DNA of 64,000 nt, from NCBI GenBank assembly GCA_016617855.1, contig JAECUM010091485.1:54041-118040 (forward strand), written 5' to 3'. The position numbers and the translations under genes were made by a program. Shown here piece by piece: positions 9,589 to 18,732 of this stretch. The notes beneath the pieces were generated by a model. It saw only the letters and a program-made list of their open reading frames with translations, ran no database searches and was not told the DNA's origin. Numbering within the stretch: position 1 is the first letter of the stretch; each line of letters begins with the position of its first letter. This DNA is from Megalonaias nervosa (lineage: Eukaryota; Mollusca; Bivalvia; Unionida; Unionidae).

Positions 9589-10704
9589 ATGGTAGATATT
9601 TATGGAAGATCTACTCGCAAAGATAAGGAGAAGGTCGATTTATCTAAATATGCAACTCTTGATCAGCTCAGAAATGAAATCGATGATTTATTAAATATCA
9701 CAAGTGTGGATCAAAATGAAGTCGTCGTTTTTCAGGACAAACAAGGACGATTAAAAACGAGTAACATACAACTACCAGATGTACTTATACGAATTCCCAA
9801 CGCGGTTGTTAATAATATCGTTACTTTCACTGATCAAAGTAAAATACAGGATTCCGGTAAATCGGTTAACGATTATGTTAAGAAAACTGGTGATGTATTT
9901 ACCGGTGACATTATTATGTCAAGAAGAAAAATTACGTATTTTGGAGATCCAATCGCAGATACAGACCCAGCAACAAAAAAATACGTCGATGATCAAGAAT
10001 CCAAATACGTGTCAGTGCGCGGAGGTATAATGCGTGCATTTCTCGACATGAATAATAATGGTATTAATAATCTCAGAACACCAGAAACAGAATTTGACGC
10101 TGCAACGAAGAAATACGTCGACGATAAGGAAATTCCAATAACGACTTCGTTAACGACAATCAATGATGGAATTGCTACATTTAGAACTGAATATATTAAT
10201 CATGTACAAACATTTCTAAATTTTCGTAGAAATGTAAACAGAGTTATTAACGAATTTGTTGGAACTCCACCAACTGTTATTATTAATCTCGCTGACATTA
10301 ACATGAAAATCAACGATATTGTTAGTGGAATTCCTAATATCATTGAAAAAACAAATCTAGTAACAAAGTTACTTGCTGGAATGCCTCACAAGCAGATCTT
10401 CAACGTCGTATACACAGTAGCATCAGGATTAGGAGTATGGACACTGCAAGATAATAATCTCAAACACACCGCAGAAATTACTGGCGTATACAGGCTGTCT
10501 ATATTTAGCATAGAAAAATTTAGTATATTTACTACATTTCCATGGCGTCATTCAATCGATACTTTTTCTGGAGTTGTATCCGTCATAATAAATAAAGATG
10601 CGGAAGAAACATTTCTGCTGGAAGCATCTGATAAAAATTTAACCAGAGCGTTATACTGGTGGTGCTTGGAATTTGTGTGTGAAACTCCTCAATTAGTTAC
10701 CTAG
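9589..10704 (+). CDS. Fibre-like protein with ATKKYVDD motifs (371 aa)
   Basis: I take the ATG at 9589 as start because it follows the protease stop by 19 bases in the AAATATAATG context. An in-frame ATG at 9475 would overlap the protease end. After a charged N-terminus the protein has two copies of ATKKYVDD (about residues 125-132 and 168-175), a motif common in phage and viral tail-fibre repeat regions. The middle looks beta/coiled (about 180-270), and the C-terminal domain (about 280-371) contains ASGLGVWTLQDNN and ALYWWCLEF. A trimeric attachment fibre is a reasonable inference but is not proven. Its C-terminal third is also found decayed at 4745-5160. Confidence 0.65.
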   Translation: MVDIYGRSTRKDKEKVDLSKYATLDQLRNEIDDLLNITSVDQNEVVVFQDKQGRLKTSNIQLPDVLIRIPNAVVNNIVTFTDQSKIQDSGKSVNDYVKKTGDVFTGDIIMSRRKITYFGDPIADTDPATKKYVDDQESKYVSVRGGIMRAFLDMNNNGINNLRTPETEFDAATKKYVDDKEIPITTSLTTINDGIATFRTEYINHVQTFLNFRRNVNRVINEFVGTPPTVIINLADINMKINDIVSGIPNIIEKTNLVTKLLAGMPHKQIFNVVYTVASGLGVWTLQDNNLKHTAEITGVYRLSIFSIEKFSIFTTFPWRHSIDTFSGVVSVIINKDAEETFLLEASDKNLTRALYWWCLEFVCETPQLVT

Positions 10705-10713
10705 ATAAGTATA

Positions 10714-11256
10714 ATGAATCAAGAGTCATTTATCGATGTTCAACGTCACAGATACGCTCAAGTATGTGAGTGTCAAACTAAACTAAAAAATATCATCGAA
10801 GATTACACGATAAAGATAAAAAAATGTCGTCGTCGCATGGTCGTTATTGATATAATGGTATACTCGGTTTCTGCTGTTATTGCTGGAACTGGATTATTAC
10901 TATCAACAATAACGATGACAGCGCCTGCAGTTGTAACAATTATAGTTTCCACGGCAACAACATGCGCAGGTATTTTCAGCATTATCGCTAAGAAAATATC
11001 TACGTGTACAAATGATAAACTAAACGAGTACATAATGAAATTGCACACAGCAACAACCGCCTACACTAAATTATGTTCGTATCTTTCAGCGTATCTCAGT
11101 GATGGTAAAATATCCGATGAGGAGTTCGTAACGATAATGAAAACCTACGATGAAGCATTCATAATCGCTAGTGACAATAACGGAAAAGATGGAGAATTAA
11201 ATAATAACGATAATAATAATGTCATCGTTAGAATTACTTCAGCAGATCGTAGCTAA
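10714..11256 (+). CDS. Small membrane protein with two TM segments (180 aa)
   Basis: The protein begins with a charged helical region containing QTKLKNIIEDY, then a basic patch KKCRRR. Two hydrophobic segments follow at about 46-68 and 72-95 (VIDIMVYSVSAVIAG and the Thr/Ala/Val-rich stretch). The rest is soluble and ends in an Asn/Asp-rich tail. No family is recognised. It starts 9 bases after the fibre gene and its end overlaps the start of the penton-like gene in another frame. A relative is preserved in pieces at 4186-4725, so the gene is a regular member of this family's late cluster. Confidence 0.65.
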   Translation: MNQESFIDVQRHRYAQVCECQTKLKNIIEDYTIKIKKCRRRMVVIDIMVYSVSAVIAGTGLLLSTITMTAPAVVTIIVSTATTCAGIFSIIAKKISTCTNDKLNEYIMKLHTATTAYTKLCSYLSAYLSDGKISDEEFVTIMKTYDEAFIIASDNNGKDGELNNNDNNNVIVRITSADRS

Positions 11257-12691
11257 TACAACACCGTCAAAAACTACTATGATATCATTAAGTTCAACCA
11301 ATCCTGAATTTAGCGTTAATTTTCCGACTGCAATTCCAGCAAAAGAAATAGCGCTAGCACGATTACGAATTGATCATAGCTGGCCTAATATTAGGTCAAA
11401 CCCGTTTGGTGGACAACAACCAAATAATTCACTGATATTTGCGAATAAAAATAAACCAGATGGAACACCTGATTGGCAAGTTGTTGGAATTTCAACGGGC
11501 AGTTATCAAATAGAACAGATTAATGATGAGTTCCAACGCAGAATTAAATCTATCACAGGGAAAGAATCTAAAATAGCGATTACTGTTTATGAACCAACAT
11601 TATCAGCGGTGATTGAAATAAATTCTCCTGATTACCTCGTAGATATTTATCAAAGTTCGATTAGATCTGTGTTAGGATGGCCTGAAGTTGCACCTGTTTA
11701 TAATGGAGTTTCAGAACCAACTAAAAATGAGTTTAAAACGAGTGAAGAAAAATTCATTAAAAATCCAGAATATCGAGAAAAATATCCATGGAATTATATA
11801 GTATTTGAATCTGATCCAAACGACGATATATACTACTTTACCGATTTTGACAGTAAAAGGATCCCCAAGATGACTAGATCAGCATTTGTTATTATCCTGG
11901 TACCAGGGGTTATGTTTGGGGATATTCGACATACTGTTGATGAAAAATTTTTTAAAGAATTTTTAAATACTTTTAAACCTGAATACGATAAAACTTTTAA
12001 TGATTTAAGAAATTTACTTATTTCATTATCTCAACATTATGATCATAATGTCAAGCAGCTATAATCGAGTCAATAAAACATTTAAATGGTATCTTATTCG
12101 ATTTATACATCGCCAATCGAAGTATTATAAACATTGCAACTGAACTCGATGAAAATCCTTACACAGATCAAGAGCGTAAACAGTTATTTTTTGATCATTA
12201 TAAAATAACAGAAAAAGATTTACAAACATTTGTTATACCAGATTTAAATAACGCTGAAATGAAGAAATCATTAAATGATCTTATTGAAGAATATTATCCG
12301 GGAGTAATTGAATCGTGGAAAAAAATAGCCCCACCACCGGTTATACTAAAACACAATAACAATCCCTTTTGGTGCCGGACGTCATATATCGCCGGGCATT
12401 GTAAATATAACATCAGTTATTGCAGTCAATCTGGTATGCGATGTTATTGAAGGTAGCTATCAGGTAGATCTTTCTAAGTCTAGCCAGGCCCAGCAAGGGT
12501 ACATATTATACAGTTTCAGCCCATTGGTCCCTCCCGGTTGGTTAATTGTATCAGAGCCAATTACCCCCGTGTACCTGCGAGTTCATAATCCGTTATTATC
12601 AAGAATACACTTTAAACTCACAGACCAAAGCAATCGTATTCTGGACACAAAAAACGAAGAACTGAATATAAACCTGTATGTACGCTCATAG
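11219..12691 (+). pseudogene. Penton-like minor capsid protein, two frameshifts
   Basis: The first frame (11219-12064) starts MSSLELLQQIVAN and carries ISLSSTNPEFSVNFPTAIP, then ISTGSYQIEQINDEF. The frame breaks at about 12050-12062 and continues at 12061-12370 with DENPYTDQERKQLFFDHY. It breaks again in the CCCTTTT run near 12365 and ends at 12691. The last part has YSFSPLVPPGWLIVSEPI and TDQSNRILDTKNEELNINLY. The N-terminal NPEF...FP and C-terminal VPPG...DQ...E blocks are the pattern I associate with penton-like proteins of this group. Assignment is from pattern memory, not search. Confidence 0.6.
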
Positions 12692-13071
12692 AGCGTTATC
12701 ATAATACGTTTTTATCATAACAAAAAAAAATATCCGGATGTCTATAATACTGTATTCTTTGTTTACATAAAATCCGTGCATAATCGAAATCTATTATCTA
12801 GAAGGCTGTGGCTGCATATTGATTATTCCATATAACGGCTGTGCGTAAAGTTATTTTAAGAACATCCGCTATATGAATAAATCAATATCCGCTGTTACGG
12901 CTTACGCATAGACTCAGTGTTATACAGAATTATATATATTTTTTGGAAACTAGAAATATAAAATTCCATTTTATACAGAAAACTGTGGTTTTTTGTTAAG
13001 AACATTATAGTTTTTAGGAAATAGGCTATTGGTAAACACATACTAACTTTTTCAATATGTATTTATAACAA
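12692..13071. other. AT-rich intergenic region with imperfect inverted repeats
   Basis: No gene is seen. Around 12812-12835 and 12870-12895 the sequence GCATATTGATTATTCCATAT reappears imperfectly in inverse orientation, and TGTGCGTAAAG has an inverse partner near 12900. The region lies at the end of the plus-strand capsid gene cluster, so a terminator or processing role is possible. Confidence 0.4.
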
Positions 13072-13340
13072 GGTCCGATAGCTCAGTTGATGGCGCGTAG
13101 AAACTCTCATCCGGAGGGTCATGGTTCGAAACCCGAGAAAGACAAATTGTCTGCGGAAGGCGATTTTAGGCCAGGATTTATAATCTATTGGGGGCTCCAG
13201 CCCCCCCCCCGTCTTTGAGTACACCAATCCACTACGTCAACACGTGGTTGATTCACTTTTGTGAATCACCCATTGGTTGATCATTGGGAGTTGGTGTGCT
13301 TAAAGACGGCATTTCATCATCATCATCATCATATCATCTC
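13072..13340 (+). repeat. tRNA-derived SINE-like insertion in the element
   Basis: Positions 13072-13143 look like a degenerate tRNA, with an A-box-like TAGCTCAGTTGATGG and a B-box-like GGTTCGAAACCC. A body follows with a C-run hairpin, an imperfect inverted repeat (GTCTTTGAGTACACCAATCC near 13212 against its partner near 13300) and a palindrome TGATTCACTTTTGTGAATCA. It ends in a CAT trinucleotide tail. Head, body and simple tail are the plan of a SINE. The acceptor stem does not pair well, so a working tRNA is unlikely. Confidence 0.5.
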
Positions 13341-13342
13341 AT

Positions 13343-13815
13343 CAAAAATATACAGCGGGGGGTGATATGAGGTCGTGACCTTGTGACTTCACTAAAGGGG
13401 TACCCTACACAAGGGCCATTCCAAAAGACACAATCGCAAAACTAAAAATAAACCTAATGAGATTCCAGGTCACAAAGACCAATCAGCCTTTGAGTTCTTA
13501 GAGTTTCGGCTACGGATATTTAGGAATTCTTGTAAGGCAATAAACAGAATCTGATTGGTCACTAAAATAATACCTACACTTGTATAAACAACCCTCTGAG
13601 TTCCTAGAGTTTCGGTTATGGATATTTAGGAATTCTTTCGGGGGTAAACTAATAACACGTATAGACAACCCTCTGAGCCTCTAAAGTTTCGGTTACGGAT
13701 ATTTAGGGGTCTCTTGGGGGGTAAATGTCTAAACAAGGATTCGGAACCTCATTAGGTTTATCTGATACAATTATGGAATGGTAGACCGAATATCACCCCG
13801 CGCTGTATATTTTTG
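13343..13815. repeat. 473-bp unit with 26-bp terminal inverted repeats (MITE-like or control region)
   Basis: Positions 13343-13368 and 13790-13815 are reverse complements with one mismatch (core AATATACAGCG...GGTGATAT). Nested inside is a second inverted pair, AATAAACCTAATGAGATTCC near 13446 with its partner at about 13742-13762. A third is GACCAATCAG near 13478 against CTGATTGGTC near 13551. No protein is encoded. It lies between the capsid and replication modules and ends 34 bases before the next gene. It could be a non-autonomous transposon or a viral control region. No clear target duplication is visible. Confidence 0.6.
13489..13730 (+). repeat. Three direct repeats of about 80-100 bp
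   Basis: Three copies contain AGAGTTTCGG or AAAGTTTCGG, then CTACGGATATTTAGG or close variants, near 13499, 13605 and 13685. The second and third copies also share CAACCCTCTGAG before and GGGGGTAAA after. They lie inside the inverted-repeat unit. Confidence 0.7.
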
Positions 13816-13849
13816 TTTATTTTTATATTAAATAAACACTTATTATATA

Positions 13850-14272
13850 ATGAATTTTGAAAATATCAATGTCATTGTTTCTGCGATTAAAAAATTACAA
13901 CATAACGGTATCAATGTATCTGATAATCTTAATGCTGAAAAGATTCTATGTGATTTTGACTCATTACAACAACGAAAGAACGAGAACAGATTTATGCTAT
14001 CCGCTGATTACAGGTTTATGAAAGTTATCCAGCAAGGAATGTTAAAGTCACTGGCAACTGTCAGTGATGATCAAGTAAAATTGTTTGTGCCTCTCTCAAA
14101 CGCTATTGACAAAATCAAGCTAGAATTATCTCATGGATACGAACAGAAAAAGATCATGAACTTTCTTATAAGACAATTAAGAGAACATTGTGAAAATACT
14201 AGTGAAAATGACAGCGATAATGATGGACCCCTGACTGTAATTATGGCTAAACAAAATCCTTGGGAAAACTAA
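13850..14272 (+). CDS. Unknown 140-aa protein
   Basis: An open frame starts at an ATG in the TATATAATG context shared by other genes of the element and ends in PWEN. The sequence is mostly helical, with no Cys/His cluster and no hydrophobic segment. An acidic stretch (ENTSENDSDNDG) lies near the C-terminus. It is the first gene of the replication-side half, just after the structured region. I do not recognise it. An accessory early protein is possible. Confidence 0.55.
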   Translation: MNFENINVIVSAIKKLQHNGINVSDNLNAEKILCDFDSLQQRKNENRFMLSADYRFMKVIQQGMLKSLATVSDDQVKLFVPLSNAIDKIKLELSHGYEQKKIMNFLIRQLREHCENTSENDSDNDGPLTVIMAKQNPWEN

Positions 14273-14404
14273 CATTCTGCTTAGTATAATGCAGCTTACA
14301 CATATTGACAAGTATGGACAATCAGGATAGCTTTTGACATTAACTCGTATAAACGGATAACTACGATCATTATGCTTGACGGAGAGCTAAATCATTTGGT
14401 AACA

Positions 14405-14914
14405 TTAAAAATACGGTAGACTAAACGTATTGAAACCTAATTTTTGTGTAAATCTTTTGGAAAAAGTAGATCTTGTAACCCCGTCTGCCAGGTGTTGTAC
14501 CGATTGTGGTACTATGTCAAAATATTTGGCAGCAGAATTAATTGACTCGAACACAATTTCTTCACCATCTGCATTCACTGATTTAATAGGTTTTACAGTA
14601 TGTCCTGCGCGACCTGTTTTCCCAAATTTACAGTTTTCACTTTGCGTGATAATACGTAGATTTCCAAGTGAATTGTCGAGTTTATCGCCGTTGATGTGAT
14701 CCACCACATACCCATCTTTGATCAATCCAAAATAACACTCGATCACAAATCTATGTGATAAATAATGTTTATTTCCTTTGGTATTAAACGCAAGATAACC
14801 AGTATTGGTAACACTACCGACTGGTTTTTTCAGCCTGCAATTCCTGATGATGCCATTACGAGATGCTTCATAATTGGTAAGGATTGGATGTGACACAAAC
14901 TCATTTTGTTCCAT
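14405..14914 (-). CDS. HNH homing-type endonuclease (NUMOD4-HNH-NUMOD1), 169 aa
   Basis: The N-terminal 45 residues have the NUMOD4 pattern (YEASRNGIIRN, then GYLAFNTKG). The HNH core is at about residues 51-95, with LSHRFVIECYFG, then VVDHINGDKLDNSLGNLRII, including the DH, N and NLR positions expected for the metal/catalytic site. The C-terminal FESINSAAKYFDI block resembles a NUMOD1 DNA-binding helix-turn-helix. Such enzymes are common in phages and large DNA viruses as free-standing homing endonucleases that cut a related genome. Here it sits between the unknown 140-aa gene and the Cys-rich gene, opposite to PolB. The start is preceded by ATTATATATAA. Confidence 0.8.
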   Translation of the reverse strand: MEQNEFVSHPILTNYEASRNGIIRNCRLKKPVGSVTNTGYLAFNTKGNKHYLSHRFVIECYFGLIKDGYVVDHINGDKLDNSLGNLRIITQSENCKFGKTGRAGHTVKPIKSVNADGEEIVFESINSAAKYFDIVPQSVQHLADGVTRSTFSKRFTQKLGFNTFSLPYF

Positions 14915-14927
14915 TTATATATAATAT

Positions 14928-15233
14928 TTATTTGTCTAAATCATTGTTTTTTGAAAATCTAGCCAAATAATCTTCTTCGGTCTTTATAGGAGAGTCAGCG
15001 TTATATTTTTTATCGTAATATCGTTTCAACTCTCTGTACTTTTTACCACCGCATTGCGCACACAGTTGAGTCTTTCCTCGCACTCCAGCACTACACACGA
15101 TACACGGTTTTGGTCCTAGACTCCCATTTCTGACGCATTGCATATGATAACTACAGTATTCATTCACACATGTTCTGTTACACAGAGACGTATAACCGAT
15201 TTTTAACCAGTGACAATGATTTGGTTGAATCAT
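14928..15233 (-). CDS. Cysteine-rich zinc-binding-type protein (101 aa)
   Basis: I use the ATG at 15233; the open frame begins slightly upstream at a non-ATG codon. The protein has pairs C..C and H.C through its first 75 residues: NHCH, CNRTC, CSYH, CIVC and CAQC, which suggests two or three small zinc sites. A basic helix KKYRELKRYYDKKY follows. Short proteins of this kind accompany HNH genes in phages, but no specific function can be given. It lies 13 bases from the HNH gene on the same strand and 49 bases from the divergent PolB start. Confidence 0.55.
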   Translation of the reverse strand: MIQPNHCHWLKIGYTSLCNRTCVNEYCSYHMQCVRNGSLGPKPCIVCSAGVRGKTQLCAQCGGKKYRELKRYYDKKYNADSPIKTEEDYLARFSKNNDLDK

Positions 15234-15282
15234 ATACAAAAGATTAATGTTCAATTAAATATATACTTGCCTTAATTATAAT

Positions 15283-18200
15283 ATGGAAAAATTATCCGCG
15301 ATTGAACCCTACGCAACCAGATTCGATCTTGACAGACTACCTGAGTATAAACTTAGTATTTCGATGCAAGATCTAGCTTTAACGAATGTGGATATAACTA
15401 AACGTATCCGTGAGGCTAAGAAGGAATTTCGTGACGATGGTGCAGTTCATACGTGGTCAACATTCAGGATAGGACATATCGTTAATATGATGAATGACAA
15501 ACGAGGAAAAGTAATTATTAATCATCTTGATAATCAAAAATATTTCATTTTAATAAAATTTATTGTAGAGACAGATGACGATATCTGGATTATTCGTGAT
15601 AAGCGTGATCCAGTCCGTGTGCAGTCGGGGTGTAATATTGTTCTCTTAAATAACAGATCTAAACCAGGAATACTAACTGGCATAGATAAGCCGTATTATG
15701 AGAAATCGTACCCTGTAACTGCGGTTGTCTATGGAATATTTCCGCTGAATGATAAACCTAATGCTGCAGATCTCAAGCCAATGAAAATATCAAGAATAAA
15801 CTGTGTAGCTGAGCGGGTTACAGAACATTTTACGAACGCGATACGTGGTAATGGTTTAACTGATTTAAGACTTAAAAAAATAAATGACTGGGCAGAATCA
15901 GTTAAAGATACCGGAGCGTCTATCAAAGATGTCGCTGAGCTAGAGAAAAAATTAAGATTTCCAATAGCAGTGAAAACGTTAACCGGAGAGATTTTATACA
16001 AACCGAAATATACAAAAAATGGAACTCCGATAGATATTATTGATCATAACGCGCACGCATGGACTGCTGCTGTAACGATATTTCCACGAGATAGAACGGT
16101 TAAATTTTATGACGGTGATATCTTTGATTTTATTAAAAATATTAGTAAAACCGATCCTGTTTCTGTTTGGTTATTTCAGAGTTCTGAGTATAATCATTAT
16201 GATCAATTTGTACGGCCTAACGGTGATATTTATCGTACAGAATCTCTCCATGAGGAAATGGAACATCTTGCGCAACGCCTTTGGCGTGAATATACCCCTG
16301 ATGATGTCATAGTTAGACAATTATTGAATAACTGTTTTAATGTTCCGTCAGTCGCTGCTCATTTCGCTCAGGAGAGAAATTCATGGAAAACAACACGATC
16401 GGAATTTCTTGAAGATGTCAAGAAAAGTTGTATAGAATATGGACACGGTGGATTATGGAACACCAAATACGATTACAATGATGTTATCTCGGTTGATATG
16501 GTAGCGTGTTATCCTGGGAGTTTTCTTGGATATGGAGAATGTTCTAGATACTTTAAGAAATTCGGACATCCTAAACATGACATGACCAAGGTTGCGATAA
16601 ACGGATCCTTACCAGATTTTGACTTAACAGGATTTGCTCACGTAGAATCATTCGAGTTTAGAGAAGATCTCCATGCGATTACTTATACTTGGTTCGGAAA
16701 ACATTTTTCAGAGCGACGTTGGGTTCCGATAGTACTATTGCGATATATGCTTGATGCTGAATTTTTAATATCGTTGAGAGTAACTGAAGCGATTATATCG
16801 TATAGTTCACAGAAGCAAGTTTGGTTACCAGAACCGGACAGATTTAATATCGATGATACCAGGAAAGAATTCCCTGATATTGATGAAGATCATGTCATTA
16901 AAATAAATAAATGCAGGAACGAGCATGATGAAAAATTTGCAAAAGATCTTGGTAGAAAGATAATCGGTAAGTTTACTCAAGGAGGATCACATGATCATAA
17001 ACGAACGTGTACAAGATTGATTATGGACGATGCTGAACTAGATTTTATAATCGCTGATACGATGGAGAAAAATACGTTTATAAACAGATGTAATGCTTAT
17101 TTATCAGATGGAACAAAACTAGGTACCATTGTGAGCTATACTGATGGCAAGTCACCGCAGTTTACTCATTTAAGATCTTCGATGTTAGCGTACGTTTCGA
17201 TAAATCTACTATCGATGATAAATAAATTTCCTCGTTACGCTGTCAGAGTCGCTACGGATTCATTTTATGTACACAAAAAATATAAAGATTTATTAAAACC
17301 CGGTAATGGTGAATGGGGAACATGGAGAATAAACAAGAAAATATACTTAGTTATTCTGAATCTGCCGATGTTGAAATTGCGGAGACATATTACAAAAATA
17401 ATAATCAAATATCAAAGTCATCTGCACCATCTGTGTATGATCCTGTATCTAGACATAAAACCGTTTATCTTAATGGGGTGTGGTGGTTCAGGTAAAACAA
17501 CTCGTGCGATTAATTTATTTATAAATAATATATCAGATATGATTGTTTTAACACCGACGCACAAACTTGCTAGAGAAATAAAGCAACGAGGAGTAAAATC
17601 GTGTTCTTATCATAGTTTCTTTAGATGGTGCGGAGATACATGGACTCCATCGCGGATGGGTGAAAAATATATACCTAAAATCATTATATGGGACGTGATA
17701 TGCACGGTGTCGTTAGAAACACTAAAAACATTTCTTGAATGGTTATTGACAAAGAATACTGCTGTGATTATGTGTGGCGATAATGGTCAACCACCACCCT
17801 TTGTTCGACAGTCTCCACATGAATGGCTAAAGAATAATGTAGATTATTACGAAGAAATAAATGATGACCATAGAGCTATTGATGAGCCGCTAAAGGAGCT
17901 TAAAAGATTAATCAAATTACAGCCAGATCAAATACAATGCGAGATACTGCGTAAAGTAATTCCAGAGACAACTATAAATGATTTTTGGATTTTATGGAGA
18001 CCTGCTGATTTGATAGTCGCGAGTAGAAAGATAGTTCGTGATGAACTACAAAAGAAATTATTTACGTTACATAAAGAAACGTTTCCGGATCTACATGTAC
18101 CTTTGTGTTATCGCCCAGCAGATACTCGACGACAGAATATTGAAGTTGAAATACCAGGTGGCGATGCTGAAAATGTCCGAGTACAAAATCTTGTCTTGAA

Positions 18201-18732
18201 TGATATCGTGTTGGTTGTTGTTGATGTTGTTGAGAGCGCGTTGAACATGGATAAATCGCCATGGACATTAGGATACGCTATAACAATTCACTCGTCGCAG
18301 GGATTAACTATAACTGATACTAGAATCTGGATTGTAGATGATCGTATTGAATGGTCAAATTTAGTCTATCTCGCCGTATCTCGAGTCAGGAGAATATCGC
18401 AACTGCGTAGGGTTATTGTAGATTACGTAATAACTGAAGAAATCACTAACAATATCGATATCAATAAAAAATTAGTCAGCTATAAACAGTGTGACAAAAA
18501 ATATAAGCGTGACTTTGATCTTGATGCTGAATTTATTATAACACTAAAACAACTACAAAATAATCATTGCGCAAGTTGCAACTGTAATATGTCATGGCAG
18601 CATTCAAATAATAATCCAAGACAATTTACCGTAGACAGAATTAATAGTGATCTCGGTCATACACGTGATAATGTGATGTTGACCTGTCTTGAGTGTAATC
18701 GACGTCGAGGATCTGGACGTTTACAAAATTGA
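15283..18732 (+). CDS. polB: PolB - SF1 helicase - HNH fusion protein (1149 aa)
   Basis: The N-terminal ~400 residues include ERVTEHFTNAIRGNGL and DIIDHNAHAW, a block seen in PolB-type proteins of some viral elements (from memory). Polymerase motif A is VDMVACYPG (D405, Y410, P411). A motif-B-like GRKIIGKF lies at 557-564 and motif C appears as ATDSFYV (D659). I cannot place the exonuclease motifs. An SF1 helicase follows: Walker A GCGGSGKTT (732-740), IIWDV (801-805), GDNGQPPPF (832-840), TIHSSQG (1001-1007) and AVSRVRR (1031-1037). The last 55 residues are an HNH-type nuclease: C1096..C1099, FTVDRIN, GHTRDN, C1135..C1138N. The linker from about residue 687 to 731 is encoded out of its ancestral frame by two opposite shifts (near 17341 and 17476), so the product is full length but locally altered. 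Confidence 0.8.
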   Translation: MEKLSAIEPYATRFDLDRLPEYKLSISMQDLALTNVDITKRIREAKKEFRDDGAVHTWSTFRIGHIVNMMNDKRGKVIINHLDNQKYFILIKFIVETDDDIWIIRDKRDPVRVQSGCNIVLLNNRSKPGILTGIDKPYYEKSYPVTAVVYGIFPLNDKPNAADLKPMKISRINCVAERVTEHFTNAIRGNGLTDLRLKKINDWAESVKDTGASIKDVAELEKKLRFPIAVKTLTGEILYKPKYTKNGTPIDIIDHNAHAWTAAVTIFPRDRTVKFYDGDIFDFIKNISKTDPVSVWLFQSSEYNHYDQFVRPNGDIYRTESLHEEMEHLAQRLWREYTPDDVIVRQLLNNCFNVPSVAAHFAQERNSWKTTRSEFLEDVKKSCIEYGHGGLWNTKYDYNDVISVDMVACYPGSFLGYGECSRYFKKFGHPKHDMTKVAINGSLPDFDLTGFAHVESFEFREDLHAITYTWFGKHFSERRWVPIVLLRYMLDAEFLISLRVTEAIISYSSQKQVWLPEPDRFNIDDTRKEFPDIDEDHVIKINKCRNEHDEKFAKDLGRKIIGKFTQGGSHDHKRTCTRLIMDDAELDFIIADTMEKNTFINRCNAYLSDGTKLGTIVSYTDGKSPQFTHLRSSMLAYVSINLLSMINKFPRYAVRVATDSFYVHKKYKDLLKPGNGEWGTWRINKKIYLVILNLPMLKLRRHITKIIIKYQSHLHHLCMILYLDIKPFILMGCGGSGKTTRAINLFINNISDMIVLTPTHKLAREIKQRGVKSCSYHSFFRWCGDTWTPSRMGEKYIPKIIIWDVICTVSLETLKTFLEWLLTKNTAVIMCGDNGQPPPFVRQSPHEWLKNNVDYYEEINDDHRAIDEPLKELKRLIKLQPDQIQCEILRKVIPETTINDFWILWRPADLIVASRKIVRDELQKKLFTLHKETFPDLHVPLCYRPADTRRQNIEVEIPGGDAENVRVQNLVLNDIVLVVVDVVESALNMDKSPWTLGYAITIHSSQGLTITDTRIWIVDDRIEWSNLVYLAVSRVRRISQLRRVIVDYVITEEITNNIDINKKLVSYKQCDKKYKRDFDLDAEFIITLKQLQNNHCASCNCNMSWQHSNNNPRQFTVDRINSDLGHTRDNVMLTCLECNRRRGSGRLQN

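Noticed and set aside
13072..13143. A functional tRNA gene
   Set aside because: A- and B-box-like words are present, but acceptor and anticodon stems do not pair properly and a SINE-like body and tail follow.
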